From positions 83,970 through 147,969 of the forward strand of contig NZ_QVMG01000003.1 of NCBI RefSeq assembly GCF_010500925.1: 64,000 bases of DNA, written 5' to 3'. The notes beneath the pieces are model-generated. The model searched no databases and was not told the origin of the DNA. It was given only the letters and a program-made list of their open reading frames with translations. This stretch comes from Parabacteroides sp. 52 (lineage in GTDB: Bacteria > Bacteroidota > Bacteroidia > Bacteroidales > Tannerellaceae). The translations under genes were made by a program, and so were the position numbers. Below, in pieces: positions 1 to 8,550 of this stretch (position 1 is the first letter of the stretch; the number at the start of each line of letters is the position of its first letter).

Positions 1-2
1 AC

Positions 3-677
3 TCCATCCCCTTAAAGATGTCCGTTGCCAATTACCGTTTCCAAGCAAAGCAACTCATCCTGCCTGCATCCCTCATCGCCGTAGGTGCTGCCGGTAGCGC
101 CATCGACGGAATGGGAGACTTCCATCTCTTCAGCCGCCGCGACTCCGTCAAACAGATCCGTATCGACGATTATGCCGAATGGGGTATGTTAGGTTGGGTC
201 TTTGTATGCGACCTGATGGGTAAGGAGAAACACAACTGGGTCGACCAACTCTTCCTCGTCACTCTCTCCGAAGCCCTTAATGCCGGGATGGTACAAGGAT
301 TAAAACATGTCGTGCATGCAGAACGCCCCGACGGGAAAGCCCATTCCTTCCCCTCCGGTCATACGGCAAACGCCTTCCTGGGAGCCCATATAGCCTATAA
401 AGAGTTCAAAGACAGTTCCCCGGCATTGGCTTATTCCGGTTATTTATTGGCCACCTGTGTAGCCGGATCACGTATATACAACAACCGCCACTGGCTTACC
501 GATGTCCTTGCCGGTGCCGGATTCGGTATCCTTTCCGTGGAACTATCCTACCTCATCTATTTCCCTATCCGGGATGCGATAGCCCGTCATGTCAACCGGA
601 AAGCTGCCTCCCGCTTAACACTGGCTCCCCTGTTGAACGGAAAGACAGGAGGCTTTTATCTTTCTTATACTTTTTAA
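3..677 (+). CDS. PAP2-family phosphatase, 5' end cut by window edge
   Basis: Type 2 phosphatidic acid phosphatase fold, a membrane-associated enzyme removing phosphate from lipid or isoprenoid (di)phosphates. The three motifs are visible, counting from the ATG at base 18: K96...RP104, SFPSGH at 110-115, and SR151-152 with H158 and D162. Hydrophobic stretches surround them. The reading frame stays open to the left edge, so the ATG at 18 need not be the true start and the gene is treated as 5'-partial. The C-terminus ends in an aromatic-rich GGFYLSYTF tail. Substrate cannot be told from sequence; undecaprenyl-diphosphate or lipid A phosphates are possibilities. Confidence 0.85.
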   Translation, partial: SIPLKMSVANYRFQAKQLILPASLIAVGAAGSAIDGMGDFHLFSRRDSVKQIRIDDYAEWGMLGWVFVCDLMGKEKHNWVDQLFLVTLSEALNAGMVQGLKHVVHAERPDGKAHSFPSGHTANAFLGAHIAYKEFKDSSPALAYSGYLLATCVAGSRIYNNRHWLTDVLAGAGFGILSVELSYLIYFPIRDAIARHVNRKAASRLTLAPLLNGKTGGFYLSYTF

Positions 678-756
678 TGCCGTCGGCCCAAGGGACTATG
701 CCCGAGAAGGCATGAAAGAATGTCAAACCTCCGGCTTTTGGAATATGTCTACCTGA

Positions 757-2181
757 TTAAGGTAAAGGCACAATCAAGCCGGAAGGATTCTTTTCTACAG
801 AACTATAAACGGGTTGAAGGAAAGGCATTGCCTTCGTTTGTGTATGCGTACGGAGCACTTCGGCTTCGGACCGGAATCCTCCGTCTATATCCGACAATGC
901 CATCGACAATAGTTTTTCGCGCGGATCGCCTAAAGGATATAATTTGATGAAAGGATTTGTATTATACTCGTAATAATAGAAGGCCGGATCAGGCGTAAAA
1001 CCAACCTGGCTATAAGCCGCTTCGCCTTTGGCATTGCAAATGCGTACCGTGATCGGATGCAATAACCAGTCATAACTTTTATCCTCTCCGAAAGTATTGG
1101 ACCCTACAGCCTTTCCGACTGTTTGATCACCTATGATGATAACATCCATAAAAGGAGACAACCCATTGATAACCGCTTCCGACGAAGAGGCAGTAAATTG
1201 CCCCGTAAGCACATAAAGACGTTTTAAATCCAGATTGGAAGAAGCGACACTGCTGTCAAACCGCAAAACAGTGTTATTCCCATTTTTATATTGCATCTCA
1301 CAAAAGACCTTATTCAAATCCGCTGCCGGCACCAAAAGGGAGGACAACAGGCGGGCACAGCTCACCAAACCTCCTCCATTAAAGCGTAAATCCAATACGA
1401 ACTCATTGACACCGGCCGTTTTGAACGCCGAAAAGATAGCTTTCATCTGTTTGTCATAGGCTTCATCACCTGCCCCTTCCGCTTCCGACGAAAAGTGATT
1501 ATACACCAGATAACCCACCTTTTTACCTGCCCAATCCAGAACCGTATCTCTCAACAAAGGATTATTCTCCACGATGCGGGCAGGCGACAGCTTCAGCGTT
1601 TCTTTCTTCAGATAGAGTTTCTGTTCTTTTTCATCCACTTCGGCCAATTGCAGACTGACTTCTCCGCCTCCATTCAACACCATATAATCCGTCAGGTTAT
1701 TATTCTCGCCATTGATGCCAATGATCCAATCATCGCGTAACAAACCGGCATCTGCCGCCGGTGAGTCCGGCAAGACATACAATACGCGGGCATAGTAACA
1801 GTTCCCACCGCTTACGCGGTAAGCGATAAAGTCAAACCCATAGGTAGGATCCACCGCCGAAACCGACTTGGAAGAGGGATCTCGTTTTTTCTCTATATAA
1901 GAAAAATAATCATGCACACCGTCCCCGTTTATATCTTTCCCATCCTCTTTCGACAGGAGGGAAAGGAAGAAGGTCTCCGGATCGGCCGTTGTAGAAGGCA
2001 GTTTACTTATCGTCGGTATATCCCAAAGATAATTTTCTTTCATCGTACTGTAAATCCACCTGTTGGTCACATCTTCAATGACCGGCATCGGTTCGACACG
2101 CTCATCGTCATCCTTACTACATGCACTTAAACTGCACAGACAGGCAAAAACAAATACAAAAAAAGAACTATACCTTTTCAT
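757..2181 (-). CDS. S41-family peptidase lipoprotein (tail-specific protease-like)
   Basis: Serine protease of the C-terminal processing peptidase family, exported as a lipoprotein (lipobox ending at Cys21, followed by an Asp-rich stretch). Visible parts: N-terminal S41 helical domain to about residue 110, a PDZ-like segment near 130-200 (SPAADAG, IIGINGE), and the catalytic core with LDLRFNGGG at 263-271, a nucleophile in TASSSE near 333 and the Lys in TVGKAVG at 357. All catalytic elements are present, so it should be active. It starts 12 bases after the Na/Pi symporter stop codon, so the two are probably cotranscribed. The physiological substrate is unknown; outer-membrane or periplasmic protein turnover is the family role. 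Confidence 0.9.
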   Translation of the reverse strand: MKRYSSFFVFVFACLCSLSACSKDDDERVEPMPVIEDVTNRWIYSTMKENYLWDIPTISKLPSTTADPETFFLSLLSKEDGKDINGDGVHDYFSYIEKKRDPSSKSVSAVDPTYGFDFIAYRVSGGNCYYARVLYVLPDSPAADAGLLRDDWIIGINGENNNLTDYMVLNGGGEVSLQLAEVDEKEQKLYLKKETLKLSPARIVENNPLLRDTVLDWAGKKVGYLVYNHFSSEAEGAGDEAYDKQMKAIFSAFKTAGVNEFVLDLRFNGGGLVSCARLLSSLLVPAADLNKVFCEMQYKNGNNTVLRFDSSVASSNLDLKRLYVLTGQFTASSSEAVINGLSPFMDVIIIGDQTVGKAVGSNTFGEDKSYDWLLHPITVRICNAKGEAAYSQVGFTPDPAFYYYEYNTNPFIKLYPLGDPREKLLSMALSDIDGGFRSEAEVLRTHTQTKAMPFLQPVYSSVEKNPSGLIVPLP

Positions 2182-2193
2182 ACCTTTATCCTA

Positions 2194-3999
2194 TTATATC
2201 TTCTTTTCAATAACCGCCTGCACAACATTCAATATATAATCTCCTAATTTTTCAAATTCGGCGATCATATCCATATAATAAACCCCATCCTGGTAATCGT
2301 ACTTCTTATCATGTACATTCTCCATGTTGTTTATCTTCAATTGGTTCCGGTAGTTATTGATTTCATTCTCTATATTATAAGAAGGATTGATATCGTCATG
2401 TGTCACTTCCGCCATATTCAACACCACGTTCATGCGCTTCAACGCTTTGTCTATCAACTCAATCATTTTGTCAATAGAAGCGTTCTGATCCTCGGTAAAG
2501 ACCGATTTCCCTTCATTGCGGCGTTTGATCGCACGCGCCAGGTTGTTGCAGGAGTCGGCGATACTCTCTATCTCCGTCACCGTACGCAGCATGACACGCG
2601 TCTCTTCTTTTCCTTCCGAGCTCAACCGCCCTTCCGAAACATAGGTTAGATAATTGGCGATCTCTATCTCCATTCGGTCACTGATATTTTCGTACTTCTC
2701 GACCCGTCCGTAGGTCTCCAGGAATTTATCTTCATTGGTTTCATACATCAACTCCTTCACCATGCCCAACATACGATACGTACGCTCTCCGTACACAGCA
2801 ATTTCTTTCTTTGCCTGCATCAGGGACAATTCGGAGGTAGACAACATACCGGAAGAAATATATTTCAACTGGAACTCTTCTTCTGCATTTTCATTCTTCG
2901 GTTTAACAAGTACGGAACATACCTTCACGTAGAGGTTGACAAAACAAATCATTATACATACATTCGCGATATTAAAGGCAGAGTGGAAAAGAGAAAGACC
3001 ATAGGATACCGACACCTGCAAACCGGCCAATTGCTTCTGCAAGGCGATCAGGTTCGGATCGGTCAATGCTTTCCCAGAGGTGATCTGCGAGATGGTCGCC
3101 GAATCCAAAGAGGATAAAAATTCAGTGATGGCACGCGGATCTCCCGGTCCATAATGGGTGACCACCCAGGATACCGCATTGGAGAAAGGATAAAAGAGGA
3201 GCATCACCCAAAGAACACCAAACACATTAAACATCAAGTGGGCAATAGCCGCTCGCTTGGCAGACACATTGGCCGAGATAGCCGCGACATTGGCCGTGAT
3301 GGTCGTTCCTATATTTTCACCCAATACCATAGCGGCAGCCAATTCAAAAGGAATCCACCCTTTGGTACACATAACCAGGGTGATGGCTACCGTCGCACTG
3401 GACGATTGCAGTATAATCGTTAATACCGTTCCCAAAAGCAGGAAGATAAATAGGGATGCATATCCCATGGAAGTATAATTCTGTAAGAATCCCAGTATTT
3501 CCGGATTGCTCTGTAAGTCGGGCACCGAATTCTTTAAGAGGTCGAGCCCCATAAACAAGAAAGCGAAACCCAACAGGAACTCGCCCCATGATTTTCGCTT
3601 ACTTCTCTTTGAAAAAATTAAAGGAATACAAATCCCGATCAACGGTATGGCAAAAGTACTGATGTCCACTTTAAAACCAAACAACGAGATGATCCAGGCC
3701 GTCACCGTTGTCCCGACATTGGCTCCCATAATCACACTGACCGACTGCGCCAAGGTCAACAGTCCCGTATTCACAAAACTAACCACCATGACGGTAGTCG
3801 CCGTAGACGACTGAATAAGTGCGGTGATCAGAATACCTGTTAACACACCGGTGAAACGGTTGGTTGTCATTACCGATAAGATCGAACGCATCTTATCCCC
3901 AGCTACTTTCTGAAGGCCTTCACTCATTATTTTCATTCCATACAGGAACAAGCCAATAGCTCCGATGAGTGTCAGAAAGTCCAAAAACGAATAGTCCAT
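2194..3999 (-). CDS. Na+/phosphate symporter with C-terminal PhoU-like domain
   Basis: Inner-membrane sodium-dependent phosphate transporter of the NptA/PNaS family. The N-terminal 360 residues are membrane segments carrying the two inverted QSS repeats (ALIQSSTATT near 60-70 and ILQSSSATVAITL near 195-205) that form the transport core. From about residue 370 to the end there is a soluble helical region resembling PhoU, typical of the 600-residue bacterial version. First gene of a likely two-gene operon with the S41 peptidase. A near-consensus -7 box (TACTTTCG on the minus strand, 4053-4060) lies between this gene and the divergent kinase. Confidence 0.9.
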   Translation of the reverse strand: MDYSFLDFLTLIGAIGLFLYGMKIMSEGLQKVAGDKMRSILSVMTTNRFTGVLTGILITALIQSSTATTVMVVSFVNTGLLTLAQSVSVIMGANVGTTVTAWIISLFGFKVDISTFAIPLIGICIPLIFSKRSKRKSWGEFLLGFAFLFMGLDLLKNSVPDLQSNPEILGFLQNYTSMGYASLFIFLLLGTVLTIILQSSSATVAITLVMCTKGWIPFELAAAMVLGENIGTTITANVAAISANVSAKRAAIAHLMFNVFGVLWVMLLFYPFSNAVSWVVTHYGPGDPRAITEFLSSLDSATISQITSGKALTDPNLIALQKQLAGLQVSVSYGLSLFHSAFNIANVCIMICFVNLYVKVCSVLVKPKNENAEEEFQLKYISSGMLSTSELSLMQAKKEIAVYGERTYRMLGMVKELMYETNEDKFLETYGRVEKYENISDRMEIEIANYLTYVSEGRLSSEGKEETRVMLRTVTEIESIADSCNNLARAIKRRNEGKSVFTEDQNASIDKMIELIDKALKRMNVVLNMAEVTHDDINPSYNIENEINNYRNQLKINNMENVHDKKYDYQDGVYYMDMIAEFEKLGDYILNVVQAVIEKKI

Positions 4000-4052
4000 T
4001 AAAATAAGTTTATGCGGATTGTTTATCCGATTAATATTCTTTACTTTGGGGG

Positions 4053-4060
4053 CGAAAGTA
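4053..4060 (-). promoter_or_regulatory. Bacteroides-type -7 box for Na/Pi symporter
   Basis: Minus-strand TACTTTCG, seven of eight to the TAnnTTTG -7 consensus, 54 bases before the start codon. It faces away from the kinase, whose own weak -7 (TTACTTTG) is at about 4040-4047, so the two genes appear to share a short divergent promoter region. Confidence 0.45.
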
Positions 4061-4070
4061 CAAATAAAAC

Positions 4071-5747
4071 ATGATATTTATGTCGGAGACAATCACTATT
4101 TTTTGTAAAAACAACAACACCTATACCGAAGTACCCATAGGTTCCTCTTTATTAGAAATATATACACGCGTTGGCTCTCCATTGACACACCGCCCGATGA
4201 ATGCCCAGGTGAACAATAAAACGGAAGGGCTGACCTTCCGGTGTTGGCATCCCAAAGACGTCGAGTTTATTGACTATACGCAATCCTCCGGCGTACGGAC
4301 CTACGTGCGCTCCCTTTGTCATATATTCTCCAAGGCAGTGAACGACGTATTGCCCAACGCCACCGTCAACCTGGAACACCCTGTTTCCAAAGGTTATTAC
4401 GGTGTCATTCATAACGGAAAGACACTCGAACCTGCCACGATTGAGAAGATCAAACAACGGATGCAAGAGATTATCGATGCCGATTTGCCTTTTATCCCCC
4501 AGACTGTCCGTACGGAAGAAGCCACGGATCTGTTCCGCGAGCGGGGCATGGAAGACAAAGCCCGGTTGATCGAAACAACAGGTATGCCTTACACCTCCTT
4601 CTACGACTTGGACGGATACATCAATTTCTTCTACGGTTGCCTGACCCCTTCTACGGGATATATCTATCTCTTCGACCTGCTCCCGTATGCAGACGGGATA
4701 TTGTTACGCATTCCCAAAAAGAATGATCCCGCCGTATTGGAAGAGGTCGTGCCCCAGGAGAAGATGTTCGAAGCCTATAAAGAGCATTTAACATTGCAAC
4801 GCACCGTGGGCATCGACAATGTAGGCGACCTCAATTATTCCATCGAATCGGGTCTGAGCAAAGAGGTGATTATGGTATCCGAAGCCATGCAGGAAAAGCA
4901 GGTGGCCGGTATTGCACTGAAAATCGCCAAAAGATACAAAGAAGGGGTGCGTATGGTCCTCATCTCCGGTCCTTCGTCCTCCGGCAAAACAACCTTTAGC
5001 AAACGGCTGGCGATCCAACTGATCACCAACCTGATTCACCCGGTAAGTATCTCCTTGGATGATTATTTCCTGGACCGGGTAGATACCCCACTCGATGAAG
5101 ACGGAGAATACGATTTTGAATCGCTCTATGCCCTCGACCTCCCCTATTTCAATAGCGATCTGAAAAAATTACTGGCAGGGGAAGAGATCGAACTGCCCAC
5201 CTTCAGCTTCGAAACGGGCTGCCGCCAGTATAAAGGGAAAAAGCTGAAACTGAAAGAAAATTCCGTATTGATGATCGAAGGCATTCATGCACTCAACCCG
5301 GAACTCACGGCTTTCATTGATAAATCGTATAAATACGGCGTCTACGTGTCGGCCCTGACAACGATCTCGCTGGATAACCACAACTGGATACCGACGACCG
5401 ACAACCGCCTGCTCCGCCGCATCATCCGCGACTACCGCTTCCGGGGATATTCCGCCCAGGAGACAATCTCCCGCTGGCCCAGTGTGCGCCGGGGAGAAGA
5501 CAAATGGATCTTCCCCTACCAGGAAAACGCCGATGCTATGTTCAACAGCGCCATGCTTTACGAATTAGCGGCTTTACGCAAATTTGCAGAACCCATACTT
5601 TCCGAAGTGCGCAAATGCGACAAAGAAAATGCAGAGGCCTACCGTTTATTACGCTTCCTGCGTTATTTCAACTATATACACGAGACCGACCTGCCGGGAA
5701 CCTCCTTGTTGCGGGAATTCCTGGGAGGAGGCACTTTCAAGTATTAA
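4071..5747 (+). CDS. TGS-domain nucleoside (uridine) kinase
   Basis: ATP-dependent nucleoside kinase of the uridine kinase/PRK type, with an N-terminal extension like threonyl-tRNA synthetase. Residues 5-70 look like a TGS domain and about 75-260 like the tRNA-synthetase second additional domain. The P-loop GPSSSGKTT is at 300-308, followed by the SISLDDYFLDR phosphate-acceptor region. This 550-residue architecture is common in Bacteroidota and Firmicutes and is usually annotated as nucleoside kinase; cytidine or uridine is the expected substrate. ATG codons at 4071 and 4080 are both possible. A hairpin terminator for this gene lies downstream, inside the convergent gene. Confidence 0.88.
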   Translation: MIFMSETITIFCKNNNTYTEVPIGSSLLEIYTRVGSPLTHRPMNAQVNNKTEGLTFRCWHPKDVEFIDYTQSSGVRTYVRSLCHIFSKAVNDVLPNATVNLEHPVSKGYYGVIHNGKTLEPATIEKIKQRMQEIIDADLPFIPQTVRTEEATDLFRERGMEDKARLIETTGMPYTSFYDLDGYINFFYGCLTPSTGYIYLFDLLPYADGILLRIPKKNDPAVLEEVVPQEKMFEAYKEHLTLQRTVGIDNVGDLNYSIESGLSKEVIMVSEAMQEKQVAGIALKIAKRYKEGVRMVLISGPSSSGKTTFSKRLAIQLITNLIHPVSISLDDYFLDRVDTPLDEDGEYDFESLYALDLPYFNSDLKKLLAGEEIELPTFSFETGCRQYKGKKLKLKENSVLMIEGIHALNPELTAFIDKSYKYGVYVSALTTISLDNHNWIPTTDNRLLRRIIRDYRFRGYSAQETISRWPSVRRGEDKWIFPYQENADAMFNSAMLYELAALRKFAEPILSEVRKCDKENAEAYRLLRFLRYFNYIHETDLPGTSLLREFLGGGTFKY

Positions 5748-5780
5748 ACACAGAAGTAAAAAAGAAATACCCTTCTTTTC

Positions 5781-6689
5781 TCAAGGAAAAGAGATCGTAT
5801 ACGAAGAGGCTCGGCCTTTACCGGTGAATACGATCTCTTTTTCGTATACAGACACGATGCCATAAGCGTTGGTATCGGCTGTTTCTATCATGCCCTCCGT
5901 GGTGATGAAATGGATATGACCGGACACCCCGTAGTCTCCCGGGTGGTGATGCCCACTGATAGAGGCTTTGACACAGGGGTAGGCAAGAAGCAGATCGACT
6001 ATCTCCAGGTCGTTCAACGCCGTCAGTCCCTCAGCCGCATAAAGTGGATGGTGGGAAAAAACCAGGACATATTCCCCTTTCTCCCGGGCTTCCTCCAGCT
6101 GCCCGCGCAGCCATCTCATTTGTTTGTGGCTGATGCCTCCGTTCCATGGCTGGGCATTTTTGCGACCGCTTTTTTGTATACGCTCCTTCATCGCTTCCAG
6201 TTCGGCGGCAAGCGCAGTCCCTTTTATAGGAACATAAGAAGATACTTCGTTTGTGTTAAGCAGAATCAAACGCCAATTGGCATGGGTAAAAGAATAATAG
6301 GCGGCAGGCATACCTAATTGCTGATACAAGGTATCACTGTGAGTGACGCCTCCGTAATCGTGATTGCCCGGCGTATTGTATACCGGGTGATCCAGAAGGT
6401 CCAACCGGGTAAGGACGGCATCCAGGTTCTGCGCACTCTCTCTATCGACCAAGTCACCCAGGTTGATGGTAAATGCCAATTTTTCTTTGTTCATATCGGC
6501 CACGCAACGTTCCAGTTTGTTGAGGGAATTTCGGTAAAAACGACTCCCACTAGCCTCACAATCGCAATATTGTATGTCTGCCATCACCCCGAAACGAAAG
6601 AGAGGAGACTGATTTTGTGCCGTGGTTGTATGAAGAAAAAGAGTTATCCAGCAAGATATCAGGAGAAAGAATAAACGGGTGTGTTTCAT
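5781..6689 (-). CDS. Secreted calcineurin-like phosphoesterase, ADP-ribose/CDP-alcohol diphosphatase-like
   Basis: Binuclear-metal phosphoesterase. The order of motifs is typical: D38 in VMADIQ, GDLVD 78-82, GNHD 108-111, then SHHPLY and GHHHPGDYG near the C-terminus. The stretch just after the first motif (YCDCEASGSRFYRNSL) resembles the Mn-dependent ADP-ribose/CDP-alcohol diphosphatase subgroup rather than generic phosphodiesterases. Residues 1-24 form a signal peptide, so it should act outside the cytoplasm. A -7 box TATCTTTG lies at 6768-6775 on the minus strand. Its last codons overlap a terminator hairpin of the convergent kinase. Nucleotide diphosphatase activity is family-based inference. 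Confidence 0.82.
   Translation of the reverse strand: MKHTRLFFLLISCWITLFLHTTTAQNQSPLFRFGVMADIQYCDCEASGSRFYRNSLNKLERCVADMNKEKLAFTINLGDLVDRESAQNLDAVLTRLDLLDHPVYNTPGNHDYGGVTHSDTLYQQLGMPAAYYSFTHANWRLILLNTNEVSSYVPIKGTALAAELEAMKERIQKSGRKNAQPWNGGISHKQMRWLRGQLEEAREKGEYVLVFSHHPLYAAEGLTALNDLEIVDLLLAYPCVKASISGHHHPGDYGVSGHIHFITTEGMIETADTNAYGIVSVYEKEIVFTGKGRASSYTISFP
5787..5841 (+). terminator. Rho-independent terminator of nucleoside kinase, inside convergent gene
   Basis: Fourteen-base arms AAAAGAGATCGTAT (5787-5800) and ATACGATCTCTTTT (5828-5841) are perfectly complementary, followed by a T run. It lies 40 bases after the kinase stop and wholly within the last codons of the minus-strand phosphoesterase gene. 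Confidence 0.8.
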
Positions 6690-6767
6690 CTTATTTTCGT
6701 TTTATCAGGTTATTTTCAGACAGAGGCGAGAGGTGTTTTTTCGTTTGCAAACCTCCACTAAGAGGTT

Positions 6768-6775
6768 CAAAGATA
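6768..6775 (-). promoter_or_regulatory. -7 promoter box for phosphoesterase
   Basis: TATCTTTG on the minus strand, an exact TAnnTTTG match, 79 bases before the start codon. Confidence 0.5.
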
Positions 6776-6833
6776 AGAAATTCAGGGAGCATATCCACCC
6801 TTTATCAGAGTCAATCTCGCAAACAAATAAAAT

Positions 6834-6917
6834 TGCTGATATATGTCAACACTTGTGCCGATATATGTCGACACTTGTGCTGATATATGTCGGCACTTTT
6901 GCTGACATATATCGGCA
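6834..6917. repeat. Phased palindrome array, copy A (four 22-bp units)
   Basis: Four 18-bp imperfect dyads start at 6834, 6856, 6878 and 6900, exactly 22 bp apart, separated by 4-bp spacers (CTTG, CTTG, CTTT). Unit 2 is TGCCGATATATGTCGACA. All fit TGNYGA-N6-TCRRCA and differ from one another only by transitions. The array is bounded by ATAAAAT on the left and ATTTTATT on the right. It lies between two minus-strand genes (6690-6994), whose remaining sequence shows only a promoter. No coding potential is evident. The same element recurs three more times in the window. Confidence 0.85.
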
Positions 6918-6994
6918 ATTTTATTGGGTCAGGCAAAACCGCCCTGCCCGGATTTCCGGGAAGAGCTCCCTACAGGGTCCATTCCAACCTCCAA

Positions 6995-7861
6995 TCACAG
7001 AGGGCTTATACCGCAGACCCAGTCTTTGATGACAGGTAGAGACTTTACAGTCTGATCTCCTTTGAAACCCCGGATATCTTCTTTGTGAATCTGTTCGAGA
7101 TAGGCTATAAGCATGATATCGGCGATCGGGAAAAAGCTCCAATGCCATTTTTCTTCGTTGTATCCGACCGGTCGTTTTTCATTAAATGCAGTATAAGGTT
7201 GGTAAAAACCATATGTATGTGCATTTTTTTGCAGCCAATGATACATCTTTTTCCCTTCTTCCGTTTCAAAATAAGCGGGTTTAAAGCTGTTCAGGTCAAT
7301 GTCTGTCCCCCAGTGGTGACGGGAAGTGCCCGGCATGGAACGGTATTGCAGTACGAAGCGCGCCTTCTCCACATCACTGGGAAAAGGCTCTGTCGTGCGC
7401 GGGTTATTCCATCGCAGCTCCCATTCGCATACCTGTTCGACAAAAGTGCGATGACCGGAAGTGATCAATAAACGAACGCCGTCGGCTTGGGCGGCTTCAT
7501 GCATTTTTTTATACGCTTCGTATACCGGTTGCAACAAATAGATGTTCCGTTCGGTATGTTCTTCTCCGACTTTAACAAAAAGGGTGTCTTGGGTACGTTT
7601 GACTTTACCCATCAAAAAATCTTTGGTGATCCGATCTCCCAACCAGGCTTTGTGTATATTAGAATCAAATGCCGGGTTTTCTTCTTCTTTTGTCTGGAGT
7701 GAGTCGGGTAGGCTGATAGCTTCTTCTGTCTTGGGTTTGATTTCTTCTTTATCGATTCCCGAAATAGGTTGCTTTGTCTTTCCCCCACAGGCATTTATCA
7801 TGCCGGTAGTGAAGAGAAAAATAAACCAAGAGATAAGACGAAGTTGTAATTGTTTGTTCAT
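6995..7861 (-). CDS. M15-family D-Ala-D-Ala carboxypeptidase lipoprotein (VanY-like)
   Basis: Zinc peptidase trimming peptidoglycan peptides, predicted as a lipoprotein (Cys25 in NACGG). Zinc-site residues of the M15B family are visible: S180-x-H182-x-x-G185...D189 in TSRHHWGTDID, and the E-K-W-H240-W motif near the C-terminus. Residues 30-105 are a low-similarity spacer. The position of the motifs and length (288 residues) fit the family. A weak -7 box (minus-strand TATCTTTA, 7914-7921) lies upstream. The specific cut (DD- or LD-carboxypeptidase) is not decidable here. Confidence 0.86.
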   Translation of the reverse strand: MNKQLQLRLISWFIFLFTTGMINACGGKTKQPISGIDKEEIKPKTEEAISLPDSLQTKEEENPAFDSNIHKAWLGDRITKDFLMGKVKRTQDTLFVKVGEEHTERNIYLLQPVYEAYKKMHEAAQADGVRLLITSGHRTFVEQVCEWELRWNNPRTTEPFPSDVEKARFVLQYRSMPGTSRHHWGTDIDLNSFKPAYFETEEGKKMYHWLQKNAHTYGFYQPYTAFNEKRPVGYNEEKWHWSFFPIADIMLIAYLEQIHKEDIRGFKGDQTVKSLPVIKDWVCGISPL

Positions 7862-8092
7862 TTGAATGACAGGCGCTTTTTTAACTGTTTTGTTATTTTT
7901 GTTTTTTCGGGCTTAAAGATAAAGTGTAATTTTATTATGAACAAATCGTAATTGATTTATTCGTAATTATTTGAGATAATTTATTCTTTTTCTTATTCTT
8001 CCTGTTTTCTTTTTTTATCGGTTTTTATCGGGGGAGGATTGAAACAAAAACAGGAATATTTTTCTTCTATATACAAACTGCGGAAAAAATAA

Positions 8093-8100
8093 TACTTTTG
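8093..8100 (+). promoter_or_regulatory. -7 promoter box for crcB operon; 7862-8169 otherwise quiet
   Basis: TACTTTTG matches TAnnTTTG exactly, giving a leader of about 60 bases before the crcB start. The leader has small G/C hairpins (GGAG-ATCG-CTCC near 8109-8120), but I cannot match it to the fluoride riboswitch: the conserved CUGAUGGC segment is not there. The rest of the 308-base gap is AT-rich and I see nothing else in it. Confidence 0.6.
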
Positions 8101-8169
8101 TAGAAGAGGAGATCGCTCCCAGGGGAGACCGTTCTCTTTTATAAAAAAAGACGCATAAAACAGGTCGTT

Positions 8170-8550
8170 ATGATAAAACAACTGATACTGGTAGGTATAG
8201 GTGGAGGTGTTGGCAGCATGTTCCGGTATATAACATCCTGGTGGGTGAGCAAACATACACTTATGGCTTTTCCCCTGGGCACCTTTTGGGTGAATATTCT
8301 CGGATGTGTTTTGATTGGATTATTCGTTGGATTATCTCTGCGGTTCGGATGGATAGGGAAAGAATTCCGGTTGCTTTTTATTACCGGATTTTGTGGAGGA
8401 TATACCACTTTCTCTACCTTTTCATTGGAAAATATGGAGTTGATGAAATCCGGAAACTATTATACATTGGGCCTTTATGTGGCTGCCAGTGTGGTTTTGG
8501 GAATAATTGCCGTTGGTTTGGGAATATGGTTAGCTAAGATTGAATTATGA
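8170..8550 (+). CDS. crcB: Fluoride ion channel FluC/CrcB
   Basis: Small four-helix inner-membrane channel exporting fluoride. At 126 residues it has the family's usual length, with the N-terminal GGGVGSMFRY motif (14-23), the GTFWVNILGC helix break (about 38-47) and the central GFCGGYTTFSTFS motif (about 75-87) that lines the pore. One copy is present, so the channel should be a homodimer. Its last four bases overlap the start of the next gene (ATGA), implying translational coupling with a cation-chloride cotransporter-like protein. Confidence 0.95.
   Translation: MIKQLILVGIGGGVGSMFRYITSWWVSKHTLMAFPLGTFWVNILGCVLIGLFVGLSLRFGWIGKEFRLLFITGFCGGYTTFSTFSLENMELMKSGNYYTLGLYVAASVVLGIIAVGLGIWLAKIEL

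Noticed and set aside
6680..7030. Open frames reading through palindrome array A
   Set aside because: The peptides (ADICQHLCRYMST type) arise from the 22-bp repeat itself and reappear at array C; there is no start context or codon pattern.
8040..8169. Possible fluoride riboswitch before crcB
   Set aside because: The leader forms small stems, but the conserved pseudoknot segments of the fluoride class (such as CUGAUGGC) are not present, so I annotate only a promoter.
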